64,000 nt of DNA from Mycoplasmataceae bacterium (GTDB taxonomy: Bacteria > Bacillota_I > Bacilli_A > Mycoplasmatales > Mycoplasmoidaceae), in the NCBI GenBank assembly GCA_031281465.1, contig JAITFH010000019.1, positions 1-64,000 of the forward strand, read 5' to 3'. The notes below the pieces were generated by a model that saw only the letters and a program-made list of their open reading frames with translations, searched no databases and was not told the DNA's origin. The position numbers and the translations under genes were made by a program. Positions 48,429 to 59,068 of the stretch are shown here, piece by piece; positions within the stretch are counted from its first letter, which is position 1, and each line of letters opens with the position of its first letter.

Positions 48429-50279
48429 TTATTCTCCTCCATTACCTTCTGATGGATCTGCATCAACTATATTTAGTAATACTGCAATTCAAATAGTTGC
48501 AAGTGTTGTAGCTTGACCTCTTGCATTAACTTGGACTTTAAGATATCAAATTGTATTTCCAGTAGCAGCATTTTCATCAATTTTGATGCTAAGTGTTAAA
48601 TTGTCAACAGAACAAGAAGAACCATAGTGACCAACTTGGACTTCAGAATTTAGTCCTTCAACTCAAACACTCGCAAAGATAAATTCAAATAAATTTTGAA
48701 CTTTTTCAACATTATTAAAAACAAACGAAGTTAAAGGTATAGTGGTTGTTTCGCCTTTTTTAACCGTGTTATGTTGACCTTCAATTCCATATACCGCTTC
48801 TAAAGTATTTACAACTTTTAAAATAAATGTTCTATTTTCGGAAAATGATACTCCATTAACTGTGTATCCAACTATTACTTCTATTACGTATTCTTCTTGA
48901 AGACCAGGAACTCTTTCTGTTGGATAACCTGTAATTGCATTATTTGCTATCGATACGCCAGTAGGTAATGCGTCACTACTAGAATCTAATACCATAGTTA
49001 AGTTGTTTTGATTAACTAACTCGCCGTTAAAAGCAGCTATAGGTTTAATAGATAGTTGATTAGCTTGATCATTTACTCCAACCGTAATTTCTCCAGTAGG
49101 CAAAGGCGAGCCATTATTTTCCATTCATGAATCAAATACAGAATTTTCAACCCCTAAATTAAATTTTACTTCAGTTTGAGAAGAATATTTTCCATTAATA
49201 GTTGTTGTATATGTATATTGTTTTGATGTAGAAGTAGCTCTAGCAGTACCAGTTATTGTATGGTTTACAGAAGAAAATTCTAAACCATCTGGTAAACTTG
49301 GAGTTAATGTATAAATAACATCACATTCATTAGTTACATCTGTACTGTCTTCGTCTCTTGTAACAGAAGTAACAGTTGGTAAATGAATATTTACACTATA
49401 TGCTGTTTTTAGATTTTGATTTTCTACTTCTTCTCCTGAAGTAGCTACAGTAACACCATCATTAGGAACAATAGTGATAGTAAAAGGATTAGACATTACT
49501 ACATAAGTGTGGTCTGGTGTAACATAACTTGCTTGGATTAGACATGGGAATGGATTAGCTGGAAGTTGATCTAATTCTAGTTTTCCAGTAATTTGTCCTG
49601 TTAATGAATTAAGTTGTAAACCATTTAAAGCTGGTTGGTTTCCATAGAAAGAAAAACTTACATTAGCGTTTATTGGTAAAGGTTGTTCTTGGAAACGTAA
49701 AGTTTGTTTTAGGTTTGGAGTTGGAGTAATATTAGAGTTGTATTTAAATGTTAGATTGTTAATTTGTCCAGCATAATCTAAAGCATCAACTTCTATAGTA
49801 AATTCATTACTTTCAACTTCTATTGGTTCTTCGCCAACAGGTGTGTATGAGCCAGTGATTTTAAGTGGTAACGGTGGAAGATCGTGTTGGTATGAACCAG
49901 TAAGAACACCAGTTTGTGGACTAAAACTTAGTCATGTAGGTAGCGTAGTTTCGGCTTGTTGAATTTCATATCCAAACACTAATGTTGAATCTTCAAGTTT
50001 GTTATCTTGAGTAAGAATACTTCCGTCAAGTTTAAGTTCAGGAGTTACGGTTACAGTTTCATAAGCATTCTTTTTTACATTAGCAATGTTTGAAAACTTT
50101 AATCCTAATTCTTCATCTTCTTGTTCTTCCTCGCCTGGATTTTGATTTTCGTTACCAGTATCTTCTTCATTGTCGTCTGGATTTCCAGCATTTGTTTCAC
50201 AACTTGCTAGCGTTCCAACAGAAGTTAAAACTACTAGTCCAGCAAGCATAGTTGAGAGAAGCAGTTTAATGTTTTTCAT
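48429..50279 (-). CDS. Large surface lipoprotein with Ig-like repeats
   Basis: 616 residues, with lipoprotein signal peptide and lipobox LASC at about residue 27, followed by an acidic/Asn/Gln-rich linker (PDDNEEDTGNEN). The body holds repeated putative Ig domains of about 85-100 residues, with recurrent patterns such as LPTWLSFSPQTGVLTG and LPDGLEFSSVNHTITGTA: the He_PIG/cadherin-like signature (P-x-G-L-x(5)-G-x-I/L-x-G). Two TGA Trp codons. An A14 tract lies at 50318-50331, next to the probable -10, so expression may switch. Exposed surface protein, possibly adhesive. Confidence 0.85.
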
Positions 50280-50317
50280 AATGTTTAGACAAATTAGTCC
50301 TTTATAGTGTTATATGT

Positions 50318-50331
50318 AAAAAAAAAAAAAA
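50318..50331. repeat. A14/T14 homopolymer at a lipoprotein promoter
   Basis: Fourteen consecutive A on the plus strand (T14 on the coding strand), about 40-53 bases before the lipoprotein ATG and immediately upstream of TATAAC or CTATAAAG -10 candidates. Position within the -35/-10 spacer resembles the phase-variable poly(A) tracts of mycoplasma vlp promoters. Confidence 0.6.
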
Positions 50332-50422
50332 TTGCTTTTTTTTCTATACATATATGAATATATGGAGGCTTGGTGAAAATTGGTTTTGTTAGGTACACCC
50401 TCAAAACTGGGACAATCAAAAA

Positions 50423-51649
50423 TTAAATAACTACGTATTTATTTTCCCCTAGCGTTCATTCAACTATATTTATTACCATTACCCCATTCATTAAAACTCC
50501 CGATTCATCATATAACGAAATAACTACTTTAGGAAAATTATTTCTAACACTTCTTAAATTTCCGATGTCTCTTTTATAGTTTTTGCTTTCTATATCTCAG
50601 TCAATTTTTTCAGTCACTTGAATATATATTTCCCATCCTTCTTTAGAAGCAACAAAATTAATTTCTTTACCATCTTTAAGTTTTCCGGTAACAACCCGAA
50701 AATTTTTTCTCAGTAGTTCAAAGAGAACAATATTTTCAAGTAAACTTCCTCTATTTGTATTTTCTTTACCACATTCAACGTTTCGGACTCCGGTATCAGA
50801 AGCATAGTATTTATTATTTTGTAATAAAAGTCTTTTTCCGGTAATCGAAGAAATGGGACATTTATAAATTAGAAATGCTTCTTCTAATCAACCAATATAT
50901 CTCATAATTGTTTTGTAATTTATAGCTTCAACATTTGACTTTAAAAAATTAGCAATATTTATTCCAGAAATAACTTGTCCTACGTGAGCATAAATATACT
51001 TAAGCAAATTTTGAAAGGCATTAGTTTTTATTTGGTGTCGACGTTTTACATCAATCTCAACACTATCCGCTAAAACTTTTTCTATTATTTTTCTAGTGTT
51101 GTCTTCTTTGTCTACATAATCTAAAATTATGGGTAACCCACCATACTCTACATACTTTAAAAAACACTCTAGCTTTTGAATATTTCCGTTTCGTTCTTTA
51201 CAATACGAAAAATATTCTTTAAAAGACAAAGGAAATACTTTTATTTCAATATTTTTTCCTGTAAATAGTGCTGTCAAAGAAGAGGAAAACATTTTAGAAT
51301 TTGAACCGGTTATGTAAATATCGAATTTTATAGTTCTATGTTCGAACAAATTAACGATACATTTTTCAAAATTTTCTATTTCTTGCACTTCATCTAAAAA
51401 TAGATAGTTTGTTTTTTTATCATCTGCTTTGCTGACGATTAGTTCTTGAAGCTCGATATATGAAACTTTCTTCATAAAAATATTATTGAAATCAAATTCT
51501 ATAACGTTTTCATCTTTTAAAGTTTCCATGAACTGATGCATAATTGTGGTTTTTCCACTCCTTCTCATTCCTGTAATCACTTTGATAACGTGTTTATCTT
51601 TTCAACCTTTTAATATATCTATATAAAATGTTCGATTAATTATCTTCAT
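50423..51649 (-). CDS. DUF4143-type AAA ATPase, intact copy
   Basis: 408 residues. Begins MKIINRTFYIDILKGW, with P-loop ITGMRRSGKTT, Walker B FLDEVQEIENF, YITGSNSKMF and the GGLP segment, and a C-terminal domain with LLENIVLFELLRKNF and GKEINFVASKEG, the region resembling an archaeal-Holliday-junction-resolvase-like nuclease. Such proteins are common in bacteria and archaea and often found in defence islands, but their function is unclear. Several TGA Trp. This copy is complete; the copy at 47182-48404 is broken at two homopolymers, while gene order and Fic proximity suggest both belong to one accessory region. Confidence 0.88.
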
Positions 51650-51845
51650 ATTTCAATTATATGGGAAACTTTGAGTGGTTTTGGTTAATATTTCCCGTTG
51701 GAGATGGTTTATGTAGGAAAATAATGAATGATTTGTGCAATATTTCCCACTCAAGTGATTCCATATGGGAAATTTAGATCTAGTTCGATAATATTTGCCT
51801 AAGGATATTAAATCAAGACAAATCATTAAGACGAAAAATGGAGCA

Positions 51846-51888
51846 TTTTCTGTCGATTTTCTGTCGAAAATATGCACAAAATATGCAC
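51846..51888 (+). repeat. Iteron-like direct repeats, copy 1
   Basis: TTTTCTGTCGA repeated twice at 11-base spacing, then (A)AAATATGCAC twice, again at about 11 bases. The set recurs at 52511-52551 with two substitutions. The 11-base spacing places each pair on one face of the helix, as in operators or replication iterons. Confidence 0.6.
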
Positions 51889-51920
51889 AAAATTTTCATT
51901 TATTCGGGATATAGTATAGT

Positions 51921-51968
51921 TGTACACATTAGCTATCTGGTTCTCCTAATGTGTACCATGTTTTTTTT
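51921..51968 (+). ncRNA. Possible short hairpin transcript
   Basis: A TATAGT-like -10 is followed by a perfect 11-base stem with 13-base loop and then eight T. It looks like a miniature transcript that terminates at once or a terminator of a longer one. A second, less perfect version lies at 52585-52619. Confidence 0.3.
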
Positions 51969-51992
51969 ATTTTAATTATTTCATATTTTTTT

Positions 51993-52020
51993 AAAGGGTG
52001 CACGGTGGTGCACCCTTTTT
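51993..52020. terminator. Terminator AAAGGGTGCAC/GTGCACCCTTT
   Basis: Eleven-base arms with 4-base loop and T-run on the plus strand, A-run on the left giving U-run on minus. It terminates the chimeric frame at 52020-52319 on the minus strand. The related terminator behind the 376-residue gene has wobble pairs instead. Confidence 0.7.
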
Positions 52021-52319
52021 TATTTCTTAGTCTCAACCTCTAGTATTTTAGTTGCCTTGCTATTTCCTTCTGTAAGCTTTATCTTTTGTAATATGATTGT
52101 AAATCCTAACTGTGCTAGCATCGGTATAGTTACGTACCACTTTACAACCGTAAATGTGGTAAAAAATGTGCTATTTTTGGGAAGATTCTCAAATTTATGT
52201 TTTTTTCTTTTTAGCCTAGCCTGAGTTTTTAATCTAGGGTAGTTTGCAGTTGGGTTTCTTTGAATAACTTGTACGACTTCATTACCAAAAACCGTTTTAA
52301 GTTTCCCGTTAGATGGGAT
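52020..52319 (-). pseudogene. Chimeric remnant ending like the Pro/Val-rich protein
   Basis: Frame of 99 codons, open from the TAA at 52320-52322 to the TAA at 52020-52022, without an ATG except an internal one. The last 18 residues (LTEGNSKATKILEVETKK) match the C-terminus of the gene at 52680-53810. The upstream part does not: FGNEVVQVIQRNPTANYPR, LKTQARLKRKKHKF and a hydrophobic segment (VTIPMLAQLGFTIIL). So a different coding segment is joined to a copied 3' end. Whether any of it is translated is not known. Confidence 0.5.
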
Positions 52320-52679
52320 TTATACGAAAAAATAATGAATGATTTGTATAACTTTTTCCAGTTAATAAGATTTATATGGGAAATTTAATTTTATATGATA
52401 CTATTTGTTTAAGTATATTAAAACAAACATATTCAAACACTCGGTTCTAACAAAACAATATCTTTTAATTTTACAAAACCTAAATAATTGATAAAGAAAA
52501 ACACAGCAAATTCTGTCGATTTTGTGTCGAAAATATGCACAAAATATGCACAAAATTCTCATTTATCTGGGATATAGTATAGTTGTACACGTTGGGTTCT
52601 TAATTCTCCTGATGTGTACTTTGGTTCTTTATTTGACATAATTTGTTTTTTAAAAGGGTGTACTTATGTGTGCCCTTTT
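52320..52679. other. Intergenic duplicate, copy 2
   Basis: 360 bases related to 51.65-52.02 kb: the same order of AATAATGAATGATTTG block, TCTGTCGA/TGTGTCGA repeats, two ATATGCAC units (52511-52551), TATAGTATAG, a shorter stem GTACAC/GTGTAC (52585-52619) and a GGGTGTAC/GTGTGCCC terminator. Divergence of roughly a quarter suggests an old duplication. No gene seen. Confidence 0.55.
52511..52551 (+). repeat. Iteron-like direct repeats, copy 2
   Basis: TTCTGTCGA and TTTTGTGTCGA followed by two ATATGCAC units at 11-base spacing, as in the set at 51846-51888. Confidence 0.6.
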
Positions 52680-53810
52680 TTATTTCTTAGTTTCTACTTC
52701 AAGTATTTTAGTTACTTTACCATTTCCATCTGTAATATTAATACGAATATCGTTTAAAGCATTTGGATCGGAATTAACTTCTACTTTAGCTTTATGAGCT
52801 TTATGTTTTTTCTTTTTAGCACTAGTTTGAGGTTTTGTTCCTGGAGTAAGTTGTGTTACAATTTCCTCAACTGCTTGTGGTTCAGGAGTAGGTACTTCCT
52901 GAACTGGAACAGGAGTTTCTAAAACTTGTGCAGTTTCTACTGGTTGTTGGTATTCAGGAACTGATTCAACTTCTTGTACAGGTGCTGCTTCCACTTCTGG
53001 TTCAGGTTGAGAAACAACTACGGGTTCAGAAACAGTTGGCACAGAAGAAGTAATATTAACATTGATTTGTTGAGGAACGGGAGTTGGGGTTGGGATTGGT
53101 TCAGCTTCAACAACAGGAGTAGGAACAACCATAACTGGTTCTGCTACTGGTTGTGCAACACTAACTTCTTCAACAGGTTTAGAATCTGGTGTTTCTTCAG
53201 TAATAGTTTCTTCTTCTTTTTCTAAAACAATCACCCCTTTTTTACTTTCTTTTGTTGGTTTAATTCCGCCCAATTCTTTTTTAACTTTATGTGATTTTCT
53301 AATATAAGAAATAAGAATTAATATAACTCCGATTATTTGAATCGCTTCTAGTGGAATTCAAATAAACATCAAAGGAACTACCACTAAATTTACACCCATG
53401 AAATTAAGCATAAATAGTGATAGCACCATTTGTGCTATAACTATTGCTAAAGTAATAATTGCAAATATGACATTCTTACTAAATTTATAATATTCAGCTA
53501 CTGATAAGGAATAGAAAACAAGTAGCAATATAACTGGAGCAATAGCTATGATTAGATTAGGGATACTTGCAGGAGCTAATCCTGCATAAATACTAGTTAG
53601 AAATTCTCCTATAAAAGGGGTGTCTATATTTCACCCATCTCCTAATATAAAATTAAGAAGTAATAAGACAAAAAATAATAGTGAAATAATGGTACTGAAA
53701 ATTACTCCTAATATAAACAATAATTTTCCAAACCAAAACATGAAACCACTGTTTTGGATATAAATCAGCTTGATATCCTTTTTAAATTTTTTTTCTACTC
53801 TTTTTGACAT
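52680..53810 (-). CDS. Four-helix membrane protein with Pro/Val/Glu-rich tail
   Basis: 376 residues. Basic N-terminus (KRVEKKFKKD), then about four membrane helices (roughly residues 27-52, 75-100, 110-135, 140-165), and a 200-residue low-complexity tail rich in Pro, Val and Glu (VAEPVMVVPTPVVEAEP), ending in a basic stretch (KKKKHKAHKAK) and NDIRINITDGNGKVTKILEV. It is acidic where its paralogue at 3452-4936 is Gln-rich, but both share helix layout, tail and the RIN motif. Its ATG lies 4 bases beyond the stop of the 1,263-residue surface protein, whose last codons contain its ribosome site (GGGAGGAA), so the two are co-translated. Confidence 0.75.
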
Positions 53811-53813
53811 ACT

Positions 53814-56800
53814 CTATATTTCCTCCCTAGTCAATCCTGGTAGAAAAAATAAAATATCAAGTAGTTTAGCAGCAATTTTTGATAATCCCGCTTTTTCTTC
53901 TTCAGTAGGATTTAAAATACTTACAATAACTGAAGAAAAAATAGTTGAAACATCTTGATCTTCAAATTGTATAATTTTTATTTTATCTTTTATAGCAATA
54001 AATTTTGATTTTCCGTGTACTACAGTGTTTCCGATTACAAACGAATTAGTTGCTTCTCCTGTTACTAATTCGTTATTAATAGTTTTAGAGACGGTAACGG
54101 TATATGTTCCACGACAAACTGTACCTTCAGGAATTGTTTGTCCAGATTTTTTCTTTATAATTCCAGTGTTTACATTTATTTCTAAAAATTCTGGTAGTCC
54201 ACTAGCCTCATATTTAACTCCCTCTGTTTCAGCACCGCTAAGAACTGCTTCAAGTTGTTTTGTATGTCAGTCTTCATTACTTATTTCGTTAATACTAGCA
54301 TAAATAGGTAAGGAATGTTGGATTTTAAAAAATGAAAATTTCGTTACTATCATCCCTAATGTACCACCACCATATATTTCCATTCCTGCTTCTACTTTAT
54401 CAGCAAGTATTGGAAAAAAACAGAAATTTCCTAGTTGTTCTTTTGTCGGTGTACCTGTAAAATATCATCCGGTTTCTCCATCAGGTGTATCATCATCAGC
54501 AGCTGTTTTTATTTTTATCTCCGTTCCTTCGGGTATGGGGTGTGTATAATCATCCGAATCATTTTGTATGAAACCTGTTATTTCACTTACTTCTAATACT
54601 CTAGCATCAGAAGGAGGAGCATAATTAAGGTCGAAACTAAAGTCATTGATACTATCGACTGGAACATCATAAACTATTAATTTAATATCTTCCAATGGGT
54701 AGTCCACCATTGTTTGGTAAGTACTAAGAGGTTTTCAAATCTGGCTTCCTTCGTCTCAATTATTTGGCTGAACAAAAATAAAATGATATGCAGATTCGCT
54801 TTCACCAGAAGATTCGCTTTCTCCATCATACGGAATAAAATTTGGATTGGAATAAGGGTTTTCTTTTGCTTCTTGAGAAAAACCACTAGGAAAAGTATCT
54901 TTTGGATCTTGATCACCGTCGCCACCAGCCACTGGTATATCGTAATTACAATAAAAAACAGCAGCAGCATAAATTGTGAAGTCTTTGTAAGTTTCGTATC
55001 AAACGCCTTTAGTTACAGTAACTTTTACAAAATATACTCCAACCGATGTTGGTCAGTCACTTTTAGCTTTATTGGTATCGTAGCTTATAACTCCCGTGTG
55101 CTCGTCGTACAATAATATGTCCGGTAAGTTAATAAATTCATACTCGACATCTTCACTATTAATTATTGCATCTTCACCATTTTCTCCTCCACCAGGCACA
55201 ACAGTCTGTAATGCTGGGGTCGTTGGGAATGTTTCTAAACTGGGGTCAGTTGGATATGCTCCAGTAGTAATTTTATTGATAATTAAATTTTTCATATTTT
55301 CAACTTTCAAATAATTAGCACTAACGAATTTAAAAGCATACACATACTTTCCGTAATAAACCGTACCGTCAGCAGCAGTATAAGTTGCCGTAATAACAGA
55401 TGTTCCAGAAAAAGCGTCATCCGGTGTATCACTAATCACTCCTGTACCAGAGTCAATACTTAAACCATCAGGAAGATTGTTGCATGTATACGTTACATTT
55501 GTAGGAACGATAGAAGAATCACTACAAGAAGTAGATAATGCAGGTGTATCTTCGATTTTTGTACCAACCGCACCATAAATCATTGGAGTACCCCCTTCAA
55601 CAATTAGTTTGTTATAAGTAGCACTTAATATTCCCGCACTAATATCAGCATTATCTTTAACATCTTCTTCGTTCAAATAAATCATCGGTATAAGTACTGG
55701 AGTTGGGGGAGGAGGAACGGTTACAGGTTCTGAATTACTCATTACCGAACTTTCGGGATTAGGGTTTGGCTCTCCGGCACCTTGCTCAGGTTGAGAATCA
55801 TCTTCTCCGTCGCTTCCTGGTTGTGTGTCTCTTTCTTCGACTCCAGTACTAAAATACGGATTGTCTGCATTTTGTGTTGTTCCTATACAAAATTTTAAAT
55901 CAACAGTAGTATCGATATCAAATTCGTCAATTTCGATATGGATTGCTCCGGTATTCATAGTAAACAAAGGACGTGGAGTCATCAAATCACCCATCAATGG
56001 TTGTCCATCAAAAACAAAAAGTTTACCATCATCATCTAAAATACTCATCATTCAAATGTATGAACCAACTTCAGGTGTTAAACTTCCACCGTTAGTTAAT
56101 TGAATGATTTCATCAATACTAAACAAACTAGCAATATCAAGACTTTCTAAATTAATAGAACTTAATGGATTTATTTTACAAAATAAATCATATAAGGTAA
56201 GTTTGATTTCTCCAATAGGATTGACGTTTGTTTCAAAAATATTTATTTTTTGATATTCTTGTTCAATATCTTGTCAAGTTGTGTGGGTGGTATCTTCCCA
56301 ATCTTCATCATCATTTGTAGGGAAAAAACCATTAATTGCCATCAACACAAAAGTAATATAAATTTCTACTAAGTCACCCATGTTTTGACCAGTCATTGAT
56401 TCAGGTAAAGATACAGGCAATTCATAATTTTCTAAAAGATTAGCTATTAGAACACATAGCTTTTCGCTAAAGAATACTTTAGCAAAAGCTAAGGAATCAC
56501 CAAAATCGTTCATTTGTTTGATAACAGCTTGTGAGTCACGAATCAATTCTACTATTCCATTATCATTCGTCGTAACATGATCGCTTTCATTACCATACCA
56601 TATTTGGTGAAGAGCTTGAGATATATTTCCTGATGATAAGTCAGGAATAGCAATATTCATAAATAAATCGCTAAACATTCCTAAAAAAGCATTTAAAAAG
56701 TTTTCTTTTACTATGGTATAAGTTTTTTCATCATCTGGATTAAACGTACAACCAGTGTTTGGTATCTTATAGTCATGTTTGTTTTGAGAATCTAATAAGT

Positions 56801-57605
56801 ATAAAGCTCCGTCCACCGCAGTCAATACATCTATTGGGTTTTCTGAAGACATCCCAAGTTTTGTATCAAGCTTTGCTATCTTATCATAAAAACCCATCAA
56901 ACTTTTATTTTCATTAGTGTTTATTTCGTGTTGATCTACAGAAAATAAAACTAAAAAATTTGTTGCACTAATTGTCATAGGTAACATCATTGTTGGAAAT
57001 AATACACACCCAACAAGTTTACTAATCACTCCACCATTAGGTTTTAGTTTTATTTTATGGTAAACTGCAGTTGTTCCCATTGAAAGTTTTGTTTTTTCAC
57101 CATTTTCATCTACTGCATTAATTTGTTGTATTTCTTCAACCATTAGTGTTTTTGTAGATTTCTTATTAAGTTTCAATATCTTACGGTATACCAAGAAATA
57201 AAGAGGGAGAGAAATAAATACCGTTACTACAAAACAAATGATAACCATAAAAACAAAATCTACTAATGGGACAACCATAAAGTTTACTGTGTCTACTAAT
57301 GTTTCAGCAGTAACCTGTACGCCATACCCTTGAATCATTTCTACCAGTGTTCCAGAAAAATTGTTTAATATAATCGGAACAATGTATAAAGTAAAGATTA
57401 CTGTTAGTCCCCAACAAAGTAAAGCATTACCACCTCAATAGATAGCTTTCTTCCATCCTTTTCAAGCGAATAAAACAGCTGGAAAAATAATCAACATCAA
57501 AAACATTGCTATTGGCATCCAGATAGGAAGAAAGTTAACTGAATGAATTGGTAAATCAAAAGAAGGTATCTCTATCGGAGCGTCATTTAGGTACAATTGA
57601 TGCAT
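53814..57605 (-). CDS. Very large membrane-anchored Ig-like surface protein
   Basis: 1,263 residues. N-terminal part with about four membrane helices (roughly 25-47, 57-80, 108-138, 185-215) interspersed by cytoplasmic loops; then about 1,000 residues without helices. Beta-type repeats with He_PIG-like motifs (LPDGLSIDSGTGVISDTP, LPDILLYDEHTGVISYD, LPEFLEINVNTGIIKKK) and Pro/Gly/Ser/Glu-rich linkers (PPPPTPVLIP, GESESSGESES) occupy the C-terminal half. Several TGA Trp. Topology inferred: repeats outside. Couples to the Pro/Val-rich gene downstream. No enzymatic motif. Probable adhesin or scaffold; unproved. Confidence 0.78.
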
Positions 57606-57920
57606 ATTAAGAATTATAACTTTAAGATTGTTTTAACATAAGTATTAAAGTAGTAATTTCTATAAAGGTGTTTTTCTTAACTTTAAGCTTTGATTTTAGA
57701 GTTAATAAGAGTTAATGGGACAAACCGAGTACATTTTTAAGTTGTTTTACTTCCCAAAAATACCTCGAACTATATGAACAGTATCATTCTCTAAAAACAA
57801 AGTAGAAATAAAAAGTACTGGTTAGTTACTCCAGTACTTTTAGTTTGGTTTTACCCCCCACCGAGATTGGTTAAATTATAATTTATTTATTTTTTTGTTT
57901 TTTTGTTATATAATAAGCTT
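57606..57920. other. Intergenic region with terminator-like hairpin and CACCGAG repeat
   Basis: 315 bases between the leftward 1,263-residue gene and the plus-strand RNA. Contains the perfect hairpin at 57811-57841, then ACCCCCCACCGAGATTGG and TTATAATTTATT, which echo ACCCCACCGAGGG and TTATAATTCATT at the start of the next RNA. On the minus strand a TATAAT near 57872 could start a ~50-base transcript ending at the hairpin. Confidence 0.5.
57811..57841. terminator. Bidirectional hairpin AAAAGTACTGG/CCAGTACTTTT
   Basis: Perfect 11-base stem with 9-base loop; minus-strand reading is followed by TTTTTATTT. It may be an attenuator between a promoter near 57.87 kb and the surface-protein gene starting at 57605. 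Confidence 0.6.
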
Positions 57921-58158
57921 AGCTTAACCCCACCGAGGGAAAGTTATAATTCATTAGTTTGAATTGATAGTGCAGTGCATGCCATACACGAAGTTGGAGC
58001 TTAGATAAAAGAGCCATGATAGAAATATCAAAATCTAGTGATACGAGGAGTTTTAAAAAGAAACGTGATGTTGTAAACGGAACTCACCTAAAGCCATGGC
58101 TTTTGGGGTGAGAACTCCTGTAAGCATCAAGAACCCATCTTAGTCGGTGGGTTCTTTT
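57921..58158 (+). ncRNA. Structured orphan RNA, about 240 bases
   Basis: TATAAT at 57909-57914, then no reading frame of length, and an intrinsic terminator (AAGAACCCA/TGGGTTCTT with TTTT) at 58129-58158. Nested complementarity is strong: CTCACC with GGTGAG enclosing AAAGCC-AT-GGCTTT (58082-58111), AGGAGTT with AACTCCT, TGATG with CATCA. The 5' AACCCCACCGA can pair with the 3' TCGGTGGGTT, closing the whole molecule but disrupting the terminator. I excluded tmRNA, SRP, RNase P (no GAGGAAAGTCC) and T-box (no GGTGG-specifier pattern). Its neighbours on both sides are minus-strand genes, so it is a free-standing RNA gene, class unknown. Confidence 0.65.
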
Positions 58159-58186
58159 CATTTTATTTAGATTTTCCACTTAGAAA

Positions 58187-59059
58187 TTATTTGTCTTGGT
58201 TTTCTTCCACTAAAACAAAAGTTTTTTTAGCTTCTTTTCTGGCATTAATATCTTTCATCAACATTTCAAACTCTTTTTCATTAATATGGTTATTTTTTAA
58301 TAGTTTACGATATCTTTGCTCGTTGGTTAAACTGATGGTTTTGGTGAAATAATTCATATCTCCTGTTTTGTAGAAAAGTTCGTATCTTCTTCTCATACTA
58401 GTTGTTGAATTATTTCAGTATCCAGAAAAAGCTATTTTAGCATCTTTTATTACTGTTAAATGATTAGCGTATTTCTCTATTTCATCTAAATTGTGAGTTG
58501 AAACAAAGAAAGTTGTTCCACGTTTTTGGTACTCAGCAGCTACTTTAAAGAAATTGTTTCTCATAATTGGATCTAAAAACTCAGTTGGTTCATCCATAAT
58601 TATCAATTCTCTTTCACTTACAAAAACATTGATAATTAAAATTAGTTTTTTTAAACCAGCTGATAATTTGTTTAGTTTACTATTTAACTCTTTTTCTGGA
58701 AAATTTAGTTTTTTAGCTAATACATCAATCCTTTTATTTACTTCTGTTTTTGAGATACCATAATAAGCATTTTGCTCGATAAGTCATGTTCGAGGGGAAA
58801 TAGCTAAGAACTCTTGATCATCTGGCATATAAGCCACTTGTTCACGAGCACGATAATCTCGAGCATTTTTGCCCATAAGAGTTACATTGGTATATTTACT
58901 TTGTTGTAACCCTAGGATTGATTTGATGGTTGTGGTTTTTCCTGAACCATTTTCACCAACAAACACACTAAAAGTTCCAGTCGGAATTTCAAAATTAAGA
59001 TTATTTAAAATTACCCTATTCTTAATTTTAACTGTTAAATTTTCTACTTTTATTCCCAT
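58187..59059 (-). CDS. ABC transporter ATP-binding protein
   Basis: 290 residues. Walker A GENGSGKT, Q-loop region MPDDQEF, an unusual signature LSAGLKKL in place of LSGGQ, Walker B LIIMDEP and the His switch STHNLDE. C-terminal extension of 80 residues, helical and charged. Couples to the ABC-2-type permease (59069-59806, 9-base gap) and to a lipoprotein gene upstream. ABC-2 exporters of this design export lipids, bacteriocins or drugs; cargo cannot be deduced. Last gene of the operon, near the shared terminator hairpin at 58129. Confidence 0.9.
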
Positions 59060-59068
59060 AACTACTCC

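Larger units (their letters stand above)
51650..52019. other. Intergenic duplicate, copy 1: repeats, small hairpin RNA and terminator
   Basis: 370 bases with no gene. From left to right: a diverged stretch that recurs at 52.31-52.40 kb (AATAATGAATGATTTG), direct repeats (51846-51888), a TATAGT -10-like element, an 11-base stem GTACACATTAG/CTAATGTGTAC (51922-51956) followed by TTTTTTTT, and the terminator hairpin at 51993-52018. A second version follows the 376-residue gene at 52.32-52.68 kb. Confidence 0.6.

Noticed and set aside
54677-55115. Frames overlapping the 1,263-residue gene
   Set aside because: The large gene is continuous through this stretch with sensible composition; overlapping frames are Leu/Ile/Phe-rich shadows.
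57921-58158. RNase P or SRP RNA
   Set aside because: GAGGGAAAG at the 5' end superficially recalls the RNase P GAGGAAAGTCC core, but the rest of the conserved core and the required length are missing; the SRP loop sequence is absent as well.
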